Source: Oscheius dolichura
Taxonomy: Eukaryota; Nematoda; Chromadorea; Rhabditida; Rhabditidae
Direction: 5' to 3'
Length of the DNA stretch: 64,000 nt
Assembly (NCBI GenBank): GCA_932521035.1
Contig: OW051494.1
Span: forward strand, 3,272,001-3,336,000
This document shows positions 23,637 through 34,717 of the stretch, piece by piece. The notes below the pieces were generated by a model. That model worked only from the letters and a program-made list of their open reading frames with translations. It did no database searches and was not told the origin of the DNA. Position 1 is the first letter of the stretch. The number at the start of each line of letters is the position of its first letter. The position numbers and the translations under genes are program-made.

Positions 23637-24615
23637 ATGCTGCTCTGGCTCTGCTTGGTCTCGTCCGTCTTGGGTGATTTTACCTTTCTCACCGACCAGG
23701 ACTTCGCCAACGCCCTGACCGTCACCCATCCCGTCGTCCGCCACTCCCGGTCTCTTTTCAATGATCAACGGTTCGGCTCCAGGGTAAGCCCCCGGCCAGA
23801 GAGGAGGATGACAAGTTTAGAGATACAAGAGAGGAGGAGTGGGGGTGGCCTCGGACCGGGACAAATGGCCCAATGGCAGAGTGCCCTACGTTCTCTCTGC
23901 CGCCTACAGTAGGCCTGTCCACTTTACAGTACTTGTCCTCATTCCAGGCGAGACCCAGAGGGCCATAATCGCTAAATCCATCCTCGGTTATAATCAGAAG
24001 ACGTGCATCCGCTTCGTGCCGAAAACTGCCCAGGATAAGGACTACGTCGTCATTTCGAAGCTAGACGGGTGAGGCAGATGGCCACCGGAGGAGGAGGACG
24101 GCTTCAGGTGCTATGCCGACTTTGCCCGGGTGGGAGGACGACAGCAGGTGTCGCTGGCCGACGAGTGCATCGACTACGCCACCATCATCCACGAATTGAT
24201 GCATGTCATAGGTCAGCGAATCCATTCGTTAGTCTAAAAATTAGAGGAGCTGTTTCTAGGTTTCATCCACGAGCACCAGAGAGACGACCGCGACGGCTTC
24301 GTCTCGATCAAGTGGCAGAATGTCATCCCCGGGGCGGACACGGACTTCGCCAAGCTGTCCAACCTCGGGCTGTCCTACTACGGAGAGAGCTACGACTACC
24401 TGTCGATAATGCACTACGAGAGCAACGAGGGCAGCCGGAACGGGAAGAACACTATCGAGGCCAAGGTAGGGAGAGTACGGTAGAGGGCAATCTCCGTTCA
24501 GGACAACAGATACACCCCGGTCATGGGCAGGAGTACGGACTTCTCTCCCTCCGATCTCCGACGGGTTAACCGGGCCTACAGCTGCACCCAGCATCTCCTC
24601 TTCCGGACTGGATAA
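23637..24615 (+). CDS. Astacin-family zinc metalloprotease (nas-like)
   Basis: Secreted M12A protease. Exon 1 (23637-23783) starts at an ATG directly after ttccag, probably a spliced-leader acceptor, and encodes signal peptide [13 protein letters not shown] and a short propeptide. The next exon, from 23821, begins RYKRGG, a basic processing site, followed by [13 protein letters not shown], the start of the mature domain. Later exons give [19 protein letters not shown] and [16 protein letters not shown]. The zinc motif [15 protein letters not shown] is complete but split by an intron after HVIG. The Met-turn is YLSIMHYES. The last exon ends RRVNRAYSC and a short tail, stop TAA. There are no EGF, CUB or TSP domains, so it is a minimal astacin of about 260 residues. 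The nematode NAS family is large, and the exact orthologue is unclear. Confidence 0.92.
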
Positions 24616-26014
24616 CTGCGGCCCAGTCGGGCCGATTCCCCCTACTCCACTGACTACGAGTATCCCATTGACCATCTTGCTGTACATATTGAAGTGCCGA
24701 AATTCACTCTTAAATTTTTCTTATTTTTACTGTAAATTCTTTCATATTTATCGACTTCCCGTAACATAGCCTGGGCGGAATACCTTTATTGTTGTGGTAA
24801 AAGCACATAATCTCTGCTGGCGGCTAATGGAACAAGATATATTCTGTTGCTGAGAACACCTTTTTACTGTAACCGAAGCATGCCCGGAAGACTGATGATC
24901 GCGTCCAGGCATGCTTTGGGAGGATCAAAAAGGATGTTTTTGCAGGGGAAGATTATTAAAACGATTTTGCCTATGTAAATCGATGCTGATAAATCGTTTA
25001 AAACCATTTTCAAGAGCTGAAAATATCGTTTTGATGGGCTATGGTGTGAGGAGGCGGCGCGGAGTAATTCGGGTCAAGCAACATATTTTTCTTCTGGATG
25101 TGCCATTTTTCTTATCAATATTGGTAAAGAACAAGCCAGCCCACCCATACGAACAAAAGAAATTGGAAGAATCCAAAATATACAATGGAAATCGTGATAT
25201 TCCGCGCATGGACTTATACTTTCTTGACAGCGGTTTTCAGTGTTCCGCGGGCCAACAGCCGGAACTATCGTATTTTTGAGTAATTGAGAAATTATTAGGG
25301 GTTATTGAGGCTGCTCTTTCAGATAATAACAATATCAAACTTTGAAGTTAACAGAGTGCCCGCAATCTGGTGAAAAACGGGGTGGACTTATACTTTCTTG
25401 ACGCACTGTATATATATTATTTTTTTTCGTCGCGGATTTCACTTGTGTCCGTCCTGTGGCCATCGGTAACCTCCATCGGTAACTGTGAACTTGACTGGCC
25501 AATGGCAGACAGTGAACTGCTACAATGTGTAAAGAGTTCCTGGAATTGTTCGGCTTTTCTAATACGAAGGATGACGCTATGCCCCGTATCATTGAAGAAG
25601 ATCTTTGAATTTCTGATAGTCTGACAATACACTATTAGCTATGTCATTGGTTTCATCAGTCCAATACCACGAAACAAAGAGAAACGACAGTCACTGGAAC
25701 CGGAATGCGTACAGTCAGCCGACCAGGGTATTCGGCCGGCAGCATCGAATCCTGACGCTTCGGTTTTTTAGAGGATCTGCTCCGCCTGGCCGACAAGGGA
25801 TGCCGCCTCCAGAGCTTGTGTGCCTCTGCGATCCCCCGGAGGAAAAGGGGGGATGCTCCTCGAGCCACGCCCTTAATTCGAGAAACCTGGTGCCATGTAA
25901 TAGATATGAATTATTATCAGCATAAGAGTGTGAGTGTCTATTTGCCCCATGGGTTATTCCTTATTTAAAGGTTGATCTCCTGAGTGCCCTTATCTCTCAC
26001 CACAATTTCCAGCC
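24616..26014. other. Intergenic region with repeated 20-mer
   Basis: This is 1.4 kb of AT-richer DNA. The same 20-base word (tggacttatactttcttgac) occurs at 25209-25228 and 25383-25402, suggesting remnants of a repeat element. An inverted pair aagcatgcc / ggcatgctt lies at about 24878 and 24908. A TATA-like tatttaaag near 25960 lies about 50 bp before the next start codon. No gene was recognised. Confidence 0.45.
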
Positions 26015-28629
26015 ATGTTGGGTCGGCGGTTTCTCCTCGGTCTCCTTGGCCTCCTCGGCCTGTCCTTCGGTTTGTCGTCCCTCCTCCCGATAATCCTCCC
26101 CCTTTAGCGAGTGCCCAGTACACCTGTCCTCCTCAAGGAGGAGCCTATGCCGTCTGTGCCACTACCGTACTCTACATCATCGATACCTCCACCGATATAA
26201 CTGATTCCCAGATCCGGTCAGAGTTCGACTGGATCCGGTTCAACATCCTCCCCGGTACGGCTTGGAGCACCAGTCAGAAGGTAGGCCGCAAATCTAACCG
26301 CCTTTGAAGTCCCCTTCAGCTGGCTCTCATCTCTTACGGAACAGGCAATGTGAACAGTTTCTCGCCGATTGGGGATCTGCAGTCCGCATGCGGGCAGCTC
26401 AATTCCATCGAAGCGACGTACTCCAACCTGGGAAGCAATCAGGCTAGTCTGTACAACACATTGCAAACAGTCAATCTCTACTACGGGAGCAGTGTCACCA
26501 CGATGATCCTCTTCTCCGGGAGCAAGTAATTTCCCTCTATCACCTACGATGACAACGGCTTTCAGAGACGCGAATGACATTTCCCAGGCCGGGGACTACA
26601 TTCGGCTGAATATGGCCAGCCAGCAATTCACAGTGATCGCTATGAACGGAACCAACTTCAACGGCTTCCCGGCCACCATCTACCCCGTGGCGAACCTCGA
26701 AGACGCGCCACCCAACCTCGGCCCCTGCCTCCTTCAACAGGCCTGCAATCAGGGACAAAATTGTAAGTGGATGACTGTCTCCTGCAGAGTCACTTGTTTA
26801 AATAAGCTATTCTCTGGGGGCTTCGTGGTAATCGGGGAAAGATAAGGTAGACCACTACGCGCCACTATGGGAATTGTCTATGTACCTTGCGGTTGGGGTG
26901 GGGAAGAAGAAAGAGGGGACGAGATATTTCAGGTGATATCAACGGTTGGCTAGACACTACCCTCGCCTACACTACTGCCAATCCCAGTAAGTCCCCTCCT
27001 CCCTCCCCGGGCAGCCCACCATTCAGACTGGACTCCGCCTCCTTCGCCATCTAGCTCCGTGCAATGCCAGTAGGACAGTCTCCCCAATAAAGTAAAAGTG
27101 TCTTCTAGGTGTAATACACAAACAGCCTGGTTAGACATAATGTTCGTGTTTGACGCTTCCGCCTCCACTGGACAAGTGGGTCTCGATGCGATGTGGAATG
27201 ACGCTGCACAAATGTTAGACGACTTTAACGTTCAAAAGACAGGATACACCGGAACGGTAAGAACTTGCTTTCTTCGGTACAGTACAAGAGTTTTTTGAAG
27301 TTGGCTTTATCTTATTCAGAATTTTTTTTTATCAAAGTTATCTATTTTAAAAATTATAAAAATGTCAAATTCGCGAGAAAAATGCATGCCAATTTTCAAT
27401 TTTGTATTGCGAATTTCGTCCGACGCGCGTCCAGATGACAGTCAGGCAACGGAGTCGCGCTGTTTACAGGTATTGAACAGTGCTTTTTTGTATTTTTCTC
27501 AGTGTTATGTGAAACTAAATAGAGCGTTTTGATCAGAAAAATTAGCTCTACAAAATAAGATCAATTACAACAAAATTCATGATAGTTTCGAAAACTTGGG
27601 GTATTGTAGCAAAAACTCTTGTACTGTTCCTTTAATATCGAACTCCAGAACTATTACACCAAAGTCGGAGTGATAACCTACGCGGCGGATGCCACTGTCC
27701 GCTACCCCCTGGGGAGCCTGGACAACAACGACATTGACGGCATCTTCTCGCTACCTTTAAATGGTGAAGCAAAAACAAATCTGGAAGCTGCGATACAAGC
27801 GGCCGTGGGAGAATTCAACTCGGGAAGACATCGTAGCAATGCTCAACGAGTGATCTTCGTCTGGGCGGCAGTCTATGACCCAGACGGCGTGACATCCCCG
27901 AATGCCACCGCTTTCACATTCAAGGAGTCGCATGGACATCTTATCGTCTTTAGTGAGTGGCCGAAGCCGGGTGGCTGTAGGAATGACTTCAGATTTCCTT
28001 CCCGAAGGAGGATTAGAGTCGTCCACACTGAAGGAGATCGTCTCCCCCGGCGCTTTCTTCTCGTCCATTCTGAATAGTCAGCCGTTAGACATGGAAGCGG
28101 CTCTTTGTGACGGTAGGCCTCCCCGTCCTCTTCTTGAATTACTCGTTCAGCCAACTGTTTCTGTCCCATCCAGCAGAGCAGCTTCTCCAATTCGGTGAGG
28201 AACGCTCCAAACGATGGTAAACCCCTCTACCGTTATCTATACATACAGTAATCAGGATGCTACTTGGAGATCAAGGCTACAACTAGTTATGTCCGAGGGA
28301 CAAACCAATGCAAGGCGAACAACAACGGCACCATGGCCTACGATGAGTCGTCGGCCAAGACTTCCTTCCTTCAAAACATGTTTGCACCCGGGACCTCGTT
28401 CTGGATTGGATTGACCTATGACAACTTCGACCGACAATGGGAATGGCCAAACGGCTCGCCGGTTGGATCTTACCAGCCGTGGGCTCCTGGGACGACACAC
28501 GATGGAACTGGGGGAAAGCAATGCGTCTATGTGGACACGAATGGCCTATGGCAGCCAGTAGTCTGCAATAGTCCGTATTACTTTGTCTGTGAGATGATAC
28601 CATGTGATTCTGTGCATTATTGTGCGTAG
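26015..28629 (+). CDS. Secreted vWA-vWA-C-type lectin protein (copy 1)
   Basis: Extracellular protein of the nematode vWA/C-type-lectin class. The start gives a Leu/Gly-rich signal peptide (MLGRRFLLGLLGLLGLSF). vWA domain 1 (to about 26760) begins YTCPPQGGAYAVC and has VLYIIDTSTD at the metal-site strand and TMILFSGSK. A short linker leads to vWA domain 2, with AWLDIMFVFDASASTG (intact DxSxS) and VGVITYAADATVRYPLGSL. A cysteine link ANCFCP precedes the lectin domain, with SFWIGLTYDNFDRQWEW and YYFVCEMIPCDSVHYCA at the end. The usual EPN/QPD and WND sugar-binding motifs are absent. The intron 27256-27648 contains a 349-bp MITE-like insertion not found in copy 4. It is the inverted paralogue of 39286-41598. 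Ligand unknown; an innate recognition role is inferred from the family. Confidence 0.87.
27279..27627. mobile_element. MITE-like insertion with 17-bp terminal inverted repeats
   Basis: The intron between vWA-2 exons of lectin copy 1 is about 390 bp, while the matching intron of copy 4 is under 60 bp. The extra DNA is AT-rich and bounded by acagtacaagagttttt and its exact reverse complement. It carries no open frame. A clean target-site duplication was not visible. It is interpreted as a non-autonomous DNA element inserted after the gene duplicated. Confidence 0.65.
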
Positions 28630-28723
28630 CTTATTTATTTAATAATATTAATAATCATTGATTTTTGCTGTTGTAGGCATCTGAGCTGTTGCCGTACTTC
28701 GATTTGGGAAGGTCAATCTTGTG

Positions 28724-30015
28724 TCACAGATGACCACTCCTCCAATCCAACCTGGAGTTGACGACGGAGTAATAGGAAAGGATGTAGGCCAGGATGCGTT
28801 GTGTATAGTCCGACATGACGTAGTTGTGAATGTCCAGGTGTTTTACAAGAAATATGTATAGGGCGGCAGCGTTGAAGGGGACCCACTTGGGAATGGACAC
28901 CTCAACCCACTGGCTGACACTGTCTCCCAGGAGCCTCTTCGAGAATCGCCGCCCCAGGAAAGTCTGCTAGAAACGGGGATATGGAACGGGACACAGGACA
29001 TACCTTCTGGACGACATCCTCCTGGCAATCTTCGGCCAGGACGATGTAGTCTTTGGGTGTCTACACAATAAAGCGGAGTCTCTAAAAGACGTACAGTACC
29101 CCCCGTCGAATCCTACTCACCTGTCCCTTGTCTGCTTTTCGACGAATCTTCCACCGTTCGAGGCCCAGCTCGAATATCTCCACTTGACTTACAAAATGCT
29201 CTTTGTGGTGAACAGGAAACTGGAAATATTCCAGAGTTGGGCATGGATCGGTTAGGAGCAGCTGTAAACGGCCATTTTTGTATCGACAGGGGTATCTAGC
29301 CTTAATAAAAGAGCCGAATGAGGGCATTGCTCCGGGCCCGGTGGCCTGAATCTCGACGGACTTGTACTGCAGGAACGTTTGAGCCCAATCGGGTGGAAAC
29401 TCTTCACAGAGCTCAATCTTTATCTCTAAACATCCCTGAAAATAAACTGAAAAACGAAAAAGAATAGAGGGCAAGGGATCTAGGGGAACGTGTTCGTTTG
29501 CTTCTTCATACGTCGCCATCCTCCCGCCTTCCTCAGGCCTGGGTCAGACTTTCGGCCCCGTACAGGTTCCAAAATCCCCCCGCCCCGGTAAGTGCCAGTC
29601 TCCGGAGAGTGTCTTGGTAATTTCCCAGAGACAGAGATGAGCTTCTCAGGTTGACCTACCGCTGGCGGGAGCTGTCGCAGGGCACTAAAAGGGAGCGGCC
29701 TCCTCTCCAGCTTTAGCGTTCGCTCTTGGTAAGATGCCAACGGCTGATAGTCGTAGGCCAACAAATTCCGACCAACGCCCTCGATTCCTCCAAGGATACG
29801 ATAATTTAGGCTTCGATATTTTATATTGGCCTCTTTGAGAAATTTGACCACTCCCAGATCATTAGAATAGCTGGTCGCCGAGGCCTAAAGCCTTGTAATA
29901 CGGCACATACAGTCGCTACCATTGCGCAAATGGCTACCATAATCCTATCAAAGCAAATCGCTTCCAGGCAGCAGGGTTCCATGGCAAAGTGGTCCTCGTA
30001 AGCCCCATGTTTCAT
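28724..30015 (-). CDS. Unrecognised protein, local two-member family
   Basis: I do not recognise this family. On the - strand, a short first exon from Met 30015 (MKHGAYEDHFAMEPCCLEAI) follows an acceptor (cccatttag). It joins in phase 0 to ASATSYSNDLGVVKFLKEAN ... RPLPFSALRQLPPA (about 29662-29886). After a roughly 250-bp intron comes GCLEIKIELCEEFPPDWAQ ... LLLTDPCPTLEYFQFPV ... FELGLERWKIRRKADKGQ (29121-29437). Two further exons give TPKDYIVLAEDCQEDVVQK and TFLGRRFSKRLLGDSVSQWV, ending SRLDWRSGHL with stop TGA. No signal peptide or transmembrane helix is evident, so it is probably intracellular. The core aligns with the gene at 38291-39060 (shared RxPLPF, SVxxx...PS, DPxPxL, EIxxLGL patterns). 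It is tail-to-tail with lectin copy 1, 94 bp apart. Confidence 0.6.
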
Positions 30016-30711
30016 CAACAATTGATAGCCCTAAATGGGACAGCTCAAAAGCAATGCTGCCCCATCCGACCCCCATGGTTATCCAGGTATGCCCTAACTC
30101 TGTGTCGTCCTTCGTGTCCTCCCGTGGTTTCCCTGTTTTCTTCCGAATTCGTGTTCGTGAAAGTGTGTTTCTGTTTGTTTCCAACAGTTATTTTTCCCGA
30201 AGATTATCTTATCTCCCTATGGCCAGTGATCACGTCAATAAACGAATACAGTCACAGGTCCGGGAGAGGAATCTAACTAGCGCAACTTCAACTATTCGGA
30301 AGAGAACATAGAGAACACTCGAATATAGAGAAGACTACGGGAGAAATTACCCGGGATATTCAAGAGACAGCAGAATTGCGAGGCAGGGGGAAGACGGCTT
30401 CAAATGGCGGCCCACAGTAGAAGAGATGTACCAGGTCGGGAGGAGGAGAGGATAGAAAAATGGGTTGGAGATGGTGTCCCAGTTCAAATGATGCGCCTCT
30501 CTCTCTCTCTGCCTACAGTAGCCCGGAATGGCCATAGCTCATCCTCCCGGGAGAGGTACTCTGTCGGCCGGCAGGGGACAGAAGGAAGACCCCTCCGGCT
30601 TCTGTGGACAGCGAAATTCCGCGTCTCCTCCAATGCCCCCTCTGTCCCATATAATACAGTGTGCTGCTTTCTTCTTCGTCTTCCCCGTGCTTATCTCCGC
30701 TAGTCCCCGCT
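30016..30711. other. Intergenic/promoter region before lectin gene 2
   Basis: This is 700 bp between divergent genes. A TATA-like catataatac at about 30647-30656 lies roughly 60 bp upstream of the lectin 2 start codon. Short open frames here overlap in all phases and show no similarity. Confidence 0.4.
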
Positions 30712-33238
30712 ATGTTGTCCTCCCTCCCGTTGCTTTTTCTTCTTCTGCCAGCTGTCATCCCAGGTATTTTTCTATGGAAATTAGACGAAGCCTCCTCTTT
30801 TTTCTCTTCCAGTTGACGGCTACAGTCTGGGACAGTGTCCTCCCCAGGGAGGAGCCTACGCCCTGTGCGGGACTACCGTAGTCTACATAGTCGACACCTC
30901 CACGGATCTGGACCCCAGCTCGATCGAGACTGAATTCGACTGGATTCGGAACAATATCATCCCGGGAACAGCGTGGGGGACGTCTCAAAGCGTAGCCTTT
31001 CTCTGATGTTGAAATATGACCCTTTTCAGTTAGCTTTGATCTCATACGGGACCGGGAATGTCGCCAGCTACTTGGTCACTCCCCTGCGGACTAAGGCCTG
31101 TGCCCAACTGGACGCCATACAAAGAGGCTTCGAATCACTCGGCAGCGACAACGTGACCCTCTACAGCACAATACAGTCCGTCAACCAATTCTACGGCAGT
31201 ACCGTCGATAATATGGTCCTTTTCACCGCGAGCAAGTGAGAGACAGCCCCCCTTTAATTGTAGGGGACACCTTCAGAGATCTGGCTGACATCAACCTAAC
31301 GGCCGGCTTCATCCGAAACTCCATGAAGAACGAGCAGATTACGGTCATTGCTCTCGCCGGGGCCAATTTCACAGTAGACGAGTCTTCCCCTCGAGACCGG
31401 GCCATTTTCAGGGTTTCCCAGCCAGGGTCATCTACTCGGTGGATAATCTGGCCCAAGCTCCTCCGAACCTTCCCTCCTGTATTATCAAGAATGTCTGTGA
31501 CCAAGGCGCTACCTGTGAGTTCTTCTAAAATCAAGCACTTGACTGGCGTTTATCAGTGAGTGTACGCTAATTAAAAAGTGTTTATTCCGATAAGGGGGAG
31601 GGGCTCAGGGGCACTGTCAGTCGGCTCCGTGACTTCCTCGAAACATGCGACTTCTCCTCCTAGCTACCGCAACCCTGGCCGCCTCCTGGGCACAGGACAC
31701 CACAGGTAGAGCCTTTATACTATAAGGGTCAGTCAAGTGCTTGAAAGGGTCTCAACGCGAAAAGGGAGAGAAGGGTGACCCTTTCAGGCAATATCTACGG
31801 GGCAACGGATCCTCCCGTCTATTTCCCCACGACGGTGGCCAGTACAAGCCAGGCACCCACCACAGTTAAACAGACGACAACCACAACTAGACAGCCAACA
31901 ACCACAACTAAACAACAAACAACGAGTAAGTTTCAGGATATAGTCATTCAACCGCTACAGGACCCACCGCCTCTCCACCAACTAACAATGGACCACAATG
32001 CCAGTGAGTGGGTCCGGCAGGGAAGAGGCTCTCCACTTTCAGGTGCAACACCTCCACAGTCTGGATAGACGTGATGTTCCTGTTGGATGGCAGCTCGGCC
32101 GGTGGACAACAGGGCCTCGAGGAGATCTGGTCCCTGGTCGGCACCTCGTTGGACTTCTTCACCGTTCAGAAGACCGGCTACACTGGATCGGTGGGGCTGC
32201 CCCTGCGCTCTAGCTGACACCCCCTTTAGAACTACACCACCCGGGTGGGGATAATTACCTACGGAGCCGGGGTGACCGTCTACCGGAGCCTAGGAAATGT
32301 GACCAACGACGACCTGGACTACATCGACCCTTCGGACCTGCCCTACTACGCCGGCGACACGACAAATTTGGAAGGAGCCATGCAGGCAGCCATGGATCAG
32401 TTCGCCACCTCGAACCACCGAGCCAACGCCAAGGAGGTGATCGTCGTCGTGGCCACGACCTACAACCCGACCGGGGTGACGGCCCCCCAGCAGGTGGCCA
32501 CCCAGTTCAAAGAGAGCGGCGGAATCCTCGTCATCTACAGTAGGTGGCCCCCGTCGGCCGACACTAGCCCCCCTTCTAGACTATGTGCCCGAACATGGGG
32601 CAGTCTCCGGCACCCTGGAGGAGATCGCCTCCCCCGGCTACTTCTTGATCAATATCGCTCCCCAGAATGACACCTACTTGGACTTGAACCAGGCCCTCTG
32701 TGATGGTTAGTCTCTCCTCCCTTCTGTTGCTAACTGAACATTTACAGCTAACTGCTTCTGTGGTTTGAATTACAAGTCCTACACCAACAGCTACAGACAA
32801 ACTCCGACCGACGGCGAGTCTCCCCCTCCACTGCCCTCATTGTCTACTGTTTAGGCTGCTACCAGCCCGTGTCCCTAACTGCCAATAACCGTCTGGCCGG
32901 AATAAAATGCGCCGACTTCAACGGATACCTGACCAGCGACCAGAGCCAGGACAAGTCCGCCTTCCTGTCGAACCTCATCCATGAAAATGTCTTCTGGCTC
33001 GGCCTCACCTACACCAACCAATGGAGATGGGCTGATAACTCATCATTGGGAGCGTATCAACCGTGGGCGACAGGAGTTGCCCCTAATGGAGGGTGTGTCT
33101 ACGTCGGTGACCAGCTGAAATGGTATGGATGAATCTAATTTACACTTTGCGGTCCCTAGGTATGGAACTGACTGCAGGAATGGGTACAACTACATCTGTG
33201 AAGCCTTCCCATGCGATGCATTACATTATTGCCCATAA
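30712..33238 (+). CDS. Secreted vWA-vWA-C-type lectin protein (gene 2), possibly two units
   Basis: Start 30712 encodes signal peptide MLSSLPLLFLLLPAVIP, then vWA-1 (YSLGQCPPQGGAYALCGTTV; VYIVDTSTDLD; ALISYGTGNVAS; MVLFTASK) ending CDQGAT near 31513. A Thr-rich mucin-like linker follows (TTVKQTTTTTRQPTTTTKQQ), then vWA-2 (VWIDVMFLLDGSSAGG; TRVGIITYGAGVTVYRSLG), ANCFCG, and a C-type lectin domain (VFWLGLTYTNQWRWADNS; CEAFPCDALHYCP, stop TAA 33236-33238). The vWA-2 metal site reads DGSSA rather than DxSxS. A second signal-peptide exon (31645-31705) lies in the linker intron and splices in frame to the same downstream exon. The locus may therefore make a full-length form and a vWA-2/lectin form, or may be two adjacent genes. 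Extracellular, ligand unknown. Confidence 0.82.
31645..31705 (+). other. Alternative signal-peptide first exon in lectin gene 2
   Basis: ATG at 31645 encodes MRLLLLATATLAASWAQDTT, a clear signal peptide, ending at a gtagag donor in phase 1. The acceptor at 31787 then continues GNIYGATDPPVYFP in frame with the Thr-rich linker and vWA-2. The upstream vWA-1 exon donor has the same phase, so both can join the same acceptor. Confidence 0.6.
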
Positions 33239-33410
33239 TCAGTTGTTTTATTATGTTTTTTGGGTGAAATGCCAATTTTATAAAGTATACTACGCATTCC
33301 TCTCTAGAGAATGTCTGTTTTTTTAATTTTGTACAAGTAAGACATAAAATAGCGCGAAGCGCTGCGCGTTATTTTTTTTTTTTTTGGCGTCCGGCGTCCG
33401 TCTACTGAAT

Positions 33411-33480
33411 GGCGAAGTGGCGCAATCGGGAAGTGCGCTCTCTGAGGATCCTAGGCTTGCGGGTTCGAACCCCGAGCATG
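33411..33480 (+). repeat. tRNA-like element with Pol III A and B boxes (SINE head or tRNA pseudogene)
   Basis: An A-box-like AGTGGCGCAATCGGG at about 33416 and a perfect-looking B box GGTTCGAACCCC at about 33462 are spaced as in a tRNA, and a T-arm of four pairs forms. The expected acceptor stem does not pair (5' ggcgaag against 3' gcatgca), so this is not an intact tRNA. It most likely derives from a tRNA, as in SINEs or tRNA pseudogenes. Confidence 0.55.
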
Positions 33481-33684
33481 CAAAAACTCTTTTGCTTTAT
33501 AGGTACATCGCCCAGAGTGGTTCCGGGTGTACAACATCGTGAAAAAAAATAATTAGATGCAATTTCAATTAGAAAAAAATTGTTTCTGGCCGGTTTCGCT
33601 TTTTTTTCTTTAGGGTAAGGTATCTCTTTTTGTATAGCGGCAAAATTATGGACATTCTAGATGAATGTCAACAAAAAATGAACA

Positions 33685-34097
33685 ATTCGTTTGTTGGAAA
33701 AGGAGAAATCTCAACAAAAAGTGTTATTTGCGTTTACAAGGAGGGTACAAAAAGGGAACAATATTGGGAAATGGAGAGGAATCTACAAAAGGGGAACAAT
33801 ACCACAAATAACGACTGTTTTCGACGCACTTCTTCGAGCTCCTTCCGAATTACCCAGCCCCACTGTTTTAGTCGTGACTTTTCGTCAGTAGCTGTGGGGC
33901 TAAACGTCATCTTTGCTTTCTTACATTTTATTCATTCGGAGGTCATTCAAGTCTCTTTGTATGATCTTTATGGGCCCCCGGATGAAAAGAAAAAGTCAAA
34001 AACAGCCGTTATTTGTGGTATTGTTCCCTTTTTGTACCCTCCTTGTAAACGCAAATAACACTTTTTGTTGAGATTTCTCCTTTTCCACCAAACGAAT
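33685..34097. repeat. 413-bp foldback element with about 100-bp inverted arms
   Basis: The right arm (33998-34097) is the near-exact reverse complement of the left arm (33685-33821). Only about two mismatches are seen, apart from a roughly 38-nt extra segment in the left arm that looks like an internal duplication of the caaaaagggaacaat portion. The spacer is about 176 bp. The arms are AT-rich and non-coding. The element could be a MITE with long inverted repeats, or a locus whose transcript folds into a long hairpin. Confidence 0.8.
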
Positions 34098-34504
34098 ATC
34101 TCTAGTTCTTCAGCAGCTATAGAAGAAAGGGAATGTCGTTTCATCGAACCCCGAAGCCATGCGCGCTGTTTACACCGTATGAGCACGGTGGAGTTATTCA
34201 TTTTTCTCCACTTTTCTTCTACTCTCCCTCAACTCTCAGATCAGCTCTTTTTTGTAGATTTGCTAGGGCTTGGATGTTTGACTCTTGAATTGTTCATTTG
34301 TCTGAAGGCAATTACATCAATTGCTGCATTGTTTGACTAGTGTTCAAATTAAAACGTAGAATAGAAGCAGGAATATTTCGTAGACGCTACTTTTTTTTTG
34401 CATGCAAGCTAAACAAATGAACAGCTCCAATGTTTTGTCCACATCTTGCTTATTTACATGACATTCTTGGCATATAGTCTTGTTATTTAACATTTTTATT
34501 GCAG

Positions 34505-34717
34505 ATGTGGTTCGAACAATTTTACTCGGGTGTTATTACGACAGCTTTTGTTGCTGGAGCCGTTTACATGAGTTATCCCTTCAATAAATTGGACGTGGGC
34601 CGTGCTTACCGAAGGAATTATTGCACACCTCAGCGAGTTGAACTGTCGAAGAGGGACCACAGACTGACTGGAAACCAATACAGAATAGCCGGACTTGAAA
34701 CCATCAGCGACAATTAG
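34505..34717 (+). CDS. NDUFA1: NDUFA1 (MWFE) subunit of mitochondrial complex I
   Basis: Single-exon 70-residue protein starting MWFEQFYSGVITTAFVAGA, the exact MWFE start that names this complex I accessory subunit. It is an inner-membrane protein with one N-terminal transmembrane helix and a polar matrix/intermembrane tail (VGRAYRRNYCTPQRVELSKR), of normal family length. The ATG follows tttattgcag directly, so the mRNA is probably trans-spliced. It lies 337 bp upstream of the thiolase gene on the same strand; both are mitochondrial, which hints at co-regulation, but the gap is long for an operon. Confidence 0.93.
   Translation: MWFEQFYSGVITTAFVAGAVYMSYPFNKLDVGRAYRRNYCTPQRVELSKRDHRLTGNQYRIAGLETISDN

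Larger units (their letters stand above)
33239..34504. other. Repeat-bearing AT-rich intergenic block
   Basis: This is 1.27 kb between lectin gene 2 and NDUFA1. It contains a short GC palindrome followed by a T run (gcgcgaagcgctgcgcgtta then about 14 T), a tRNA-like Pol III box pair and a large foldback repeat, each listed separately. No protein gene was recognised. Confidence 0.6.

Noticed and set aside
29480-29851. Frame continuing VKFLKEANIKYRSL through to KKQTNTFP as one long exon
   Set aside because: The paralogue alignment and a gtaggt donor show that coding stops after RQLPPA; the rest is intron read-through.
33411-33480. Functional tRNA gene
   Set aside because: The A and B boxes are good, but the acceptor stem does not pair and the outer T-stem pair is a mismatch, so it is listed as a tRNA-like repeat.
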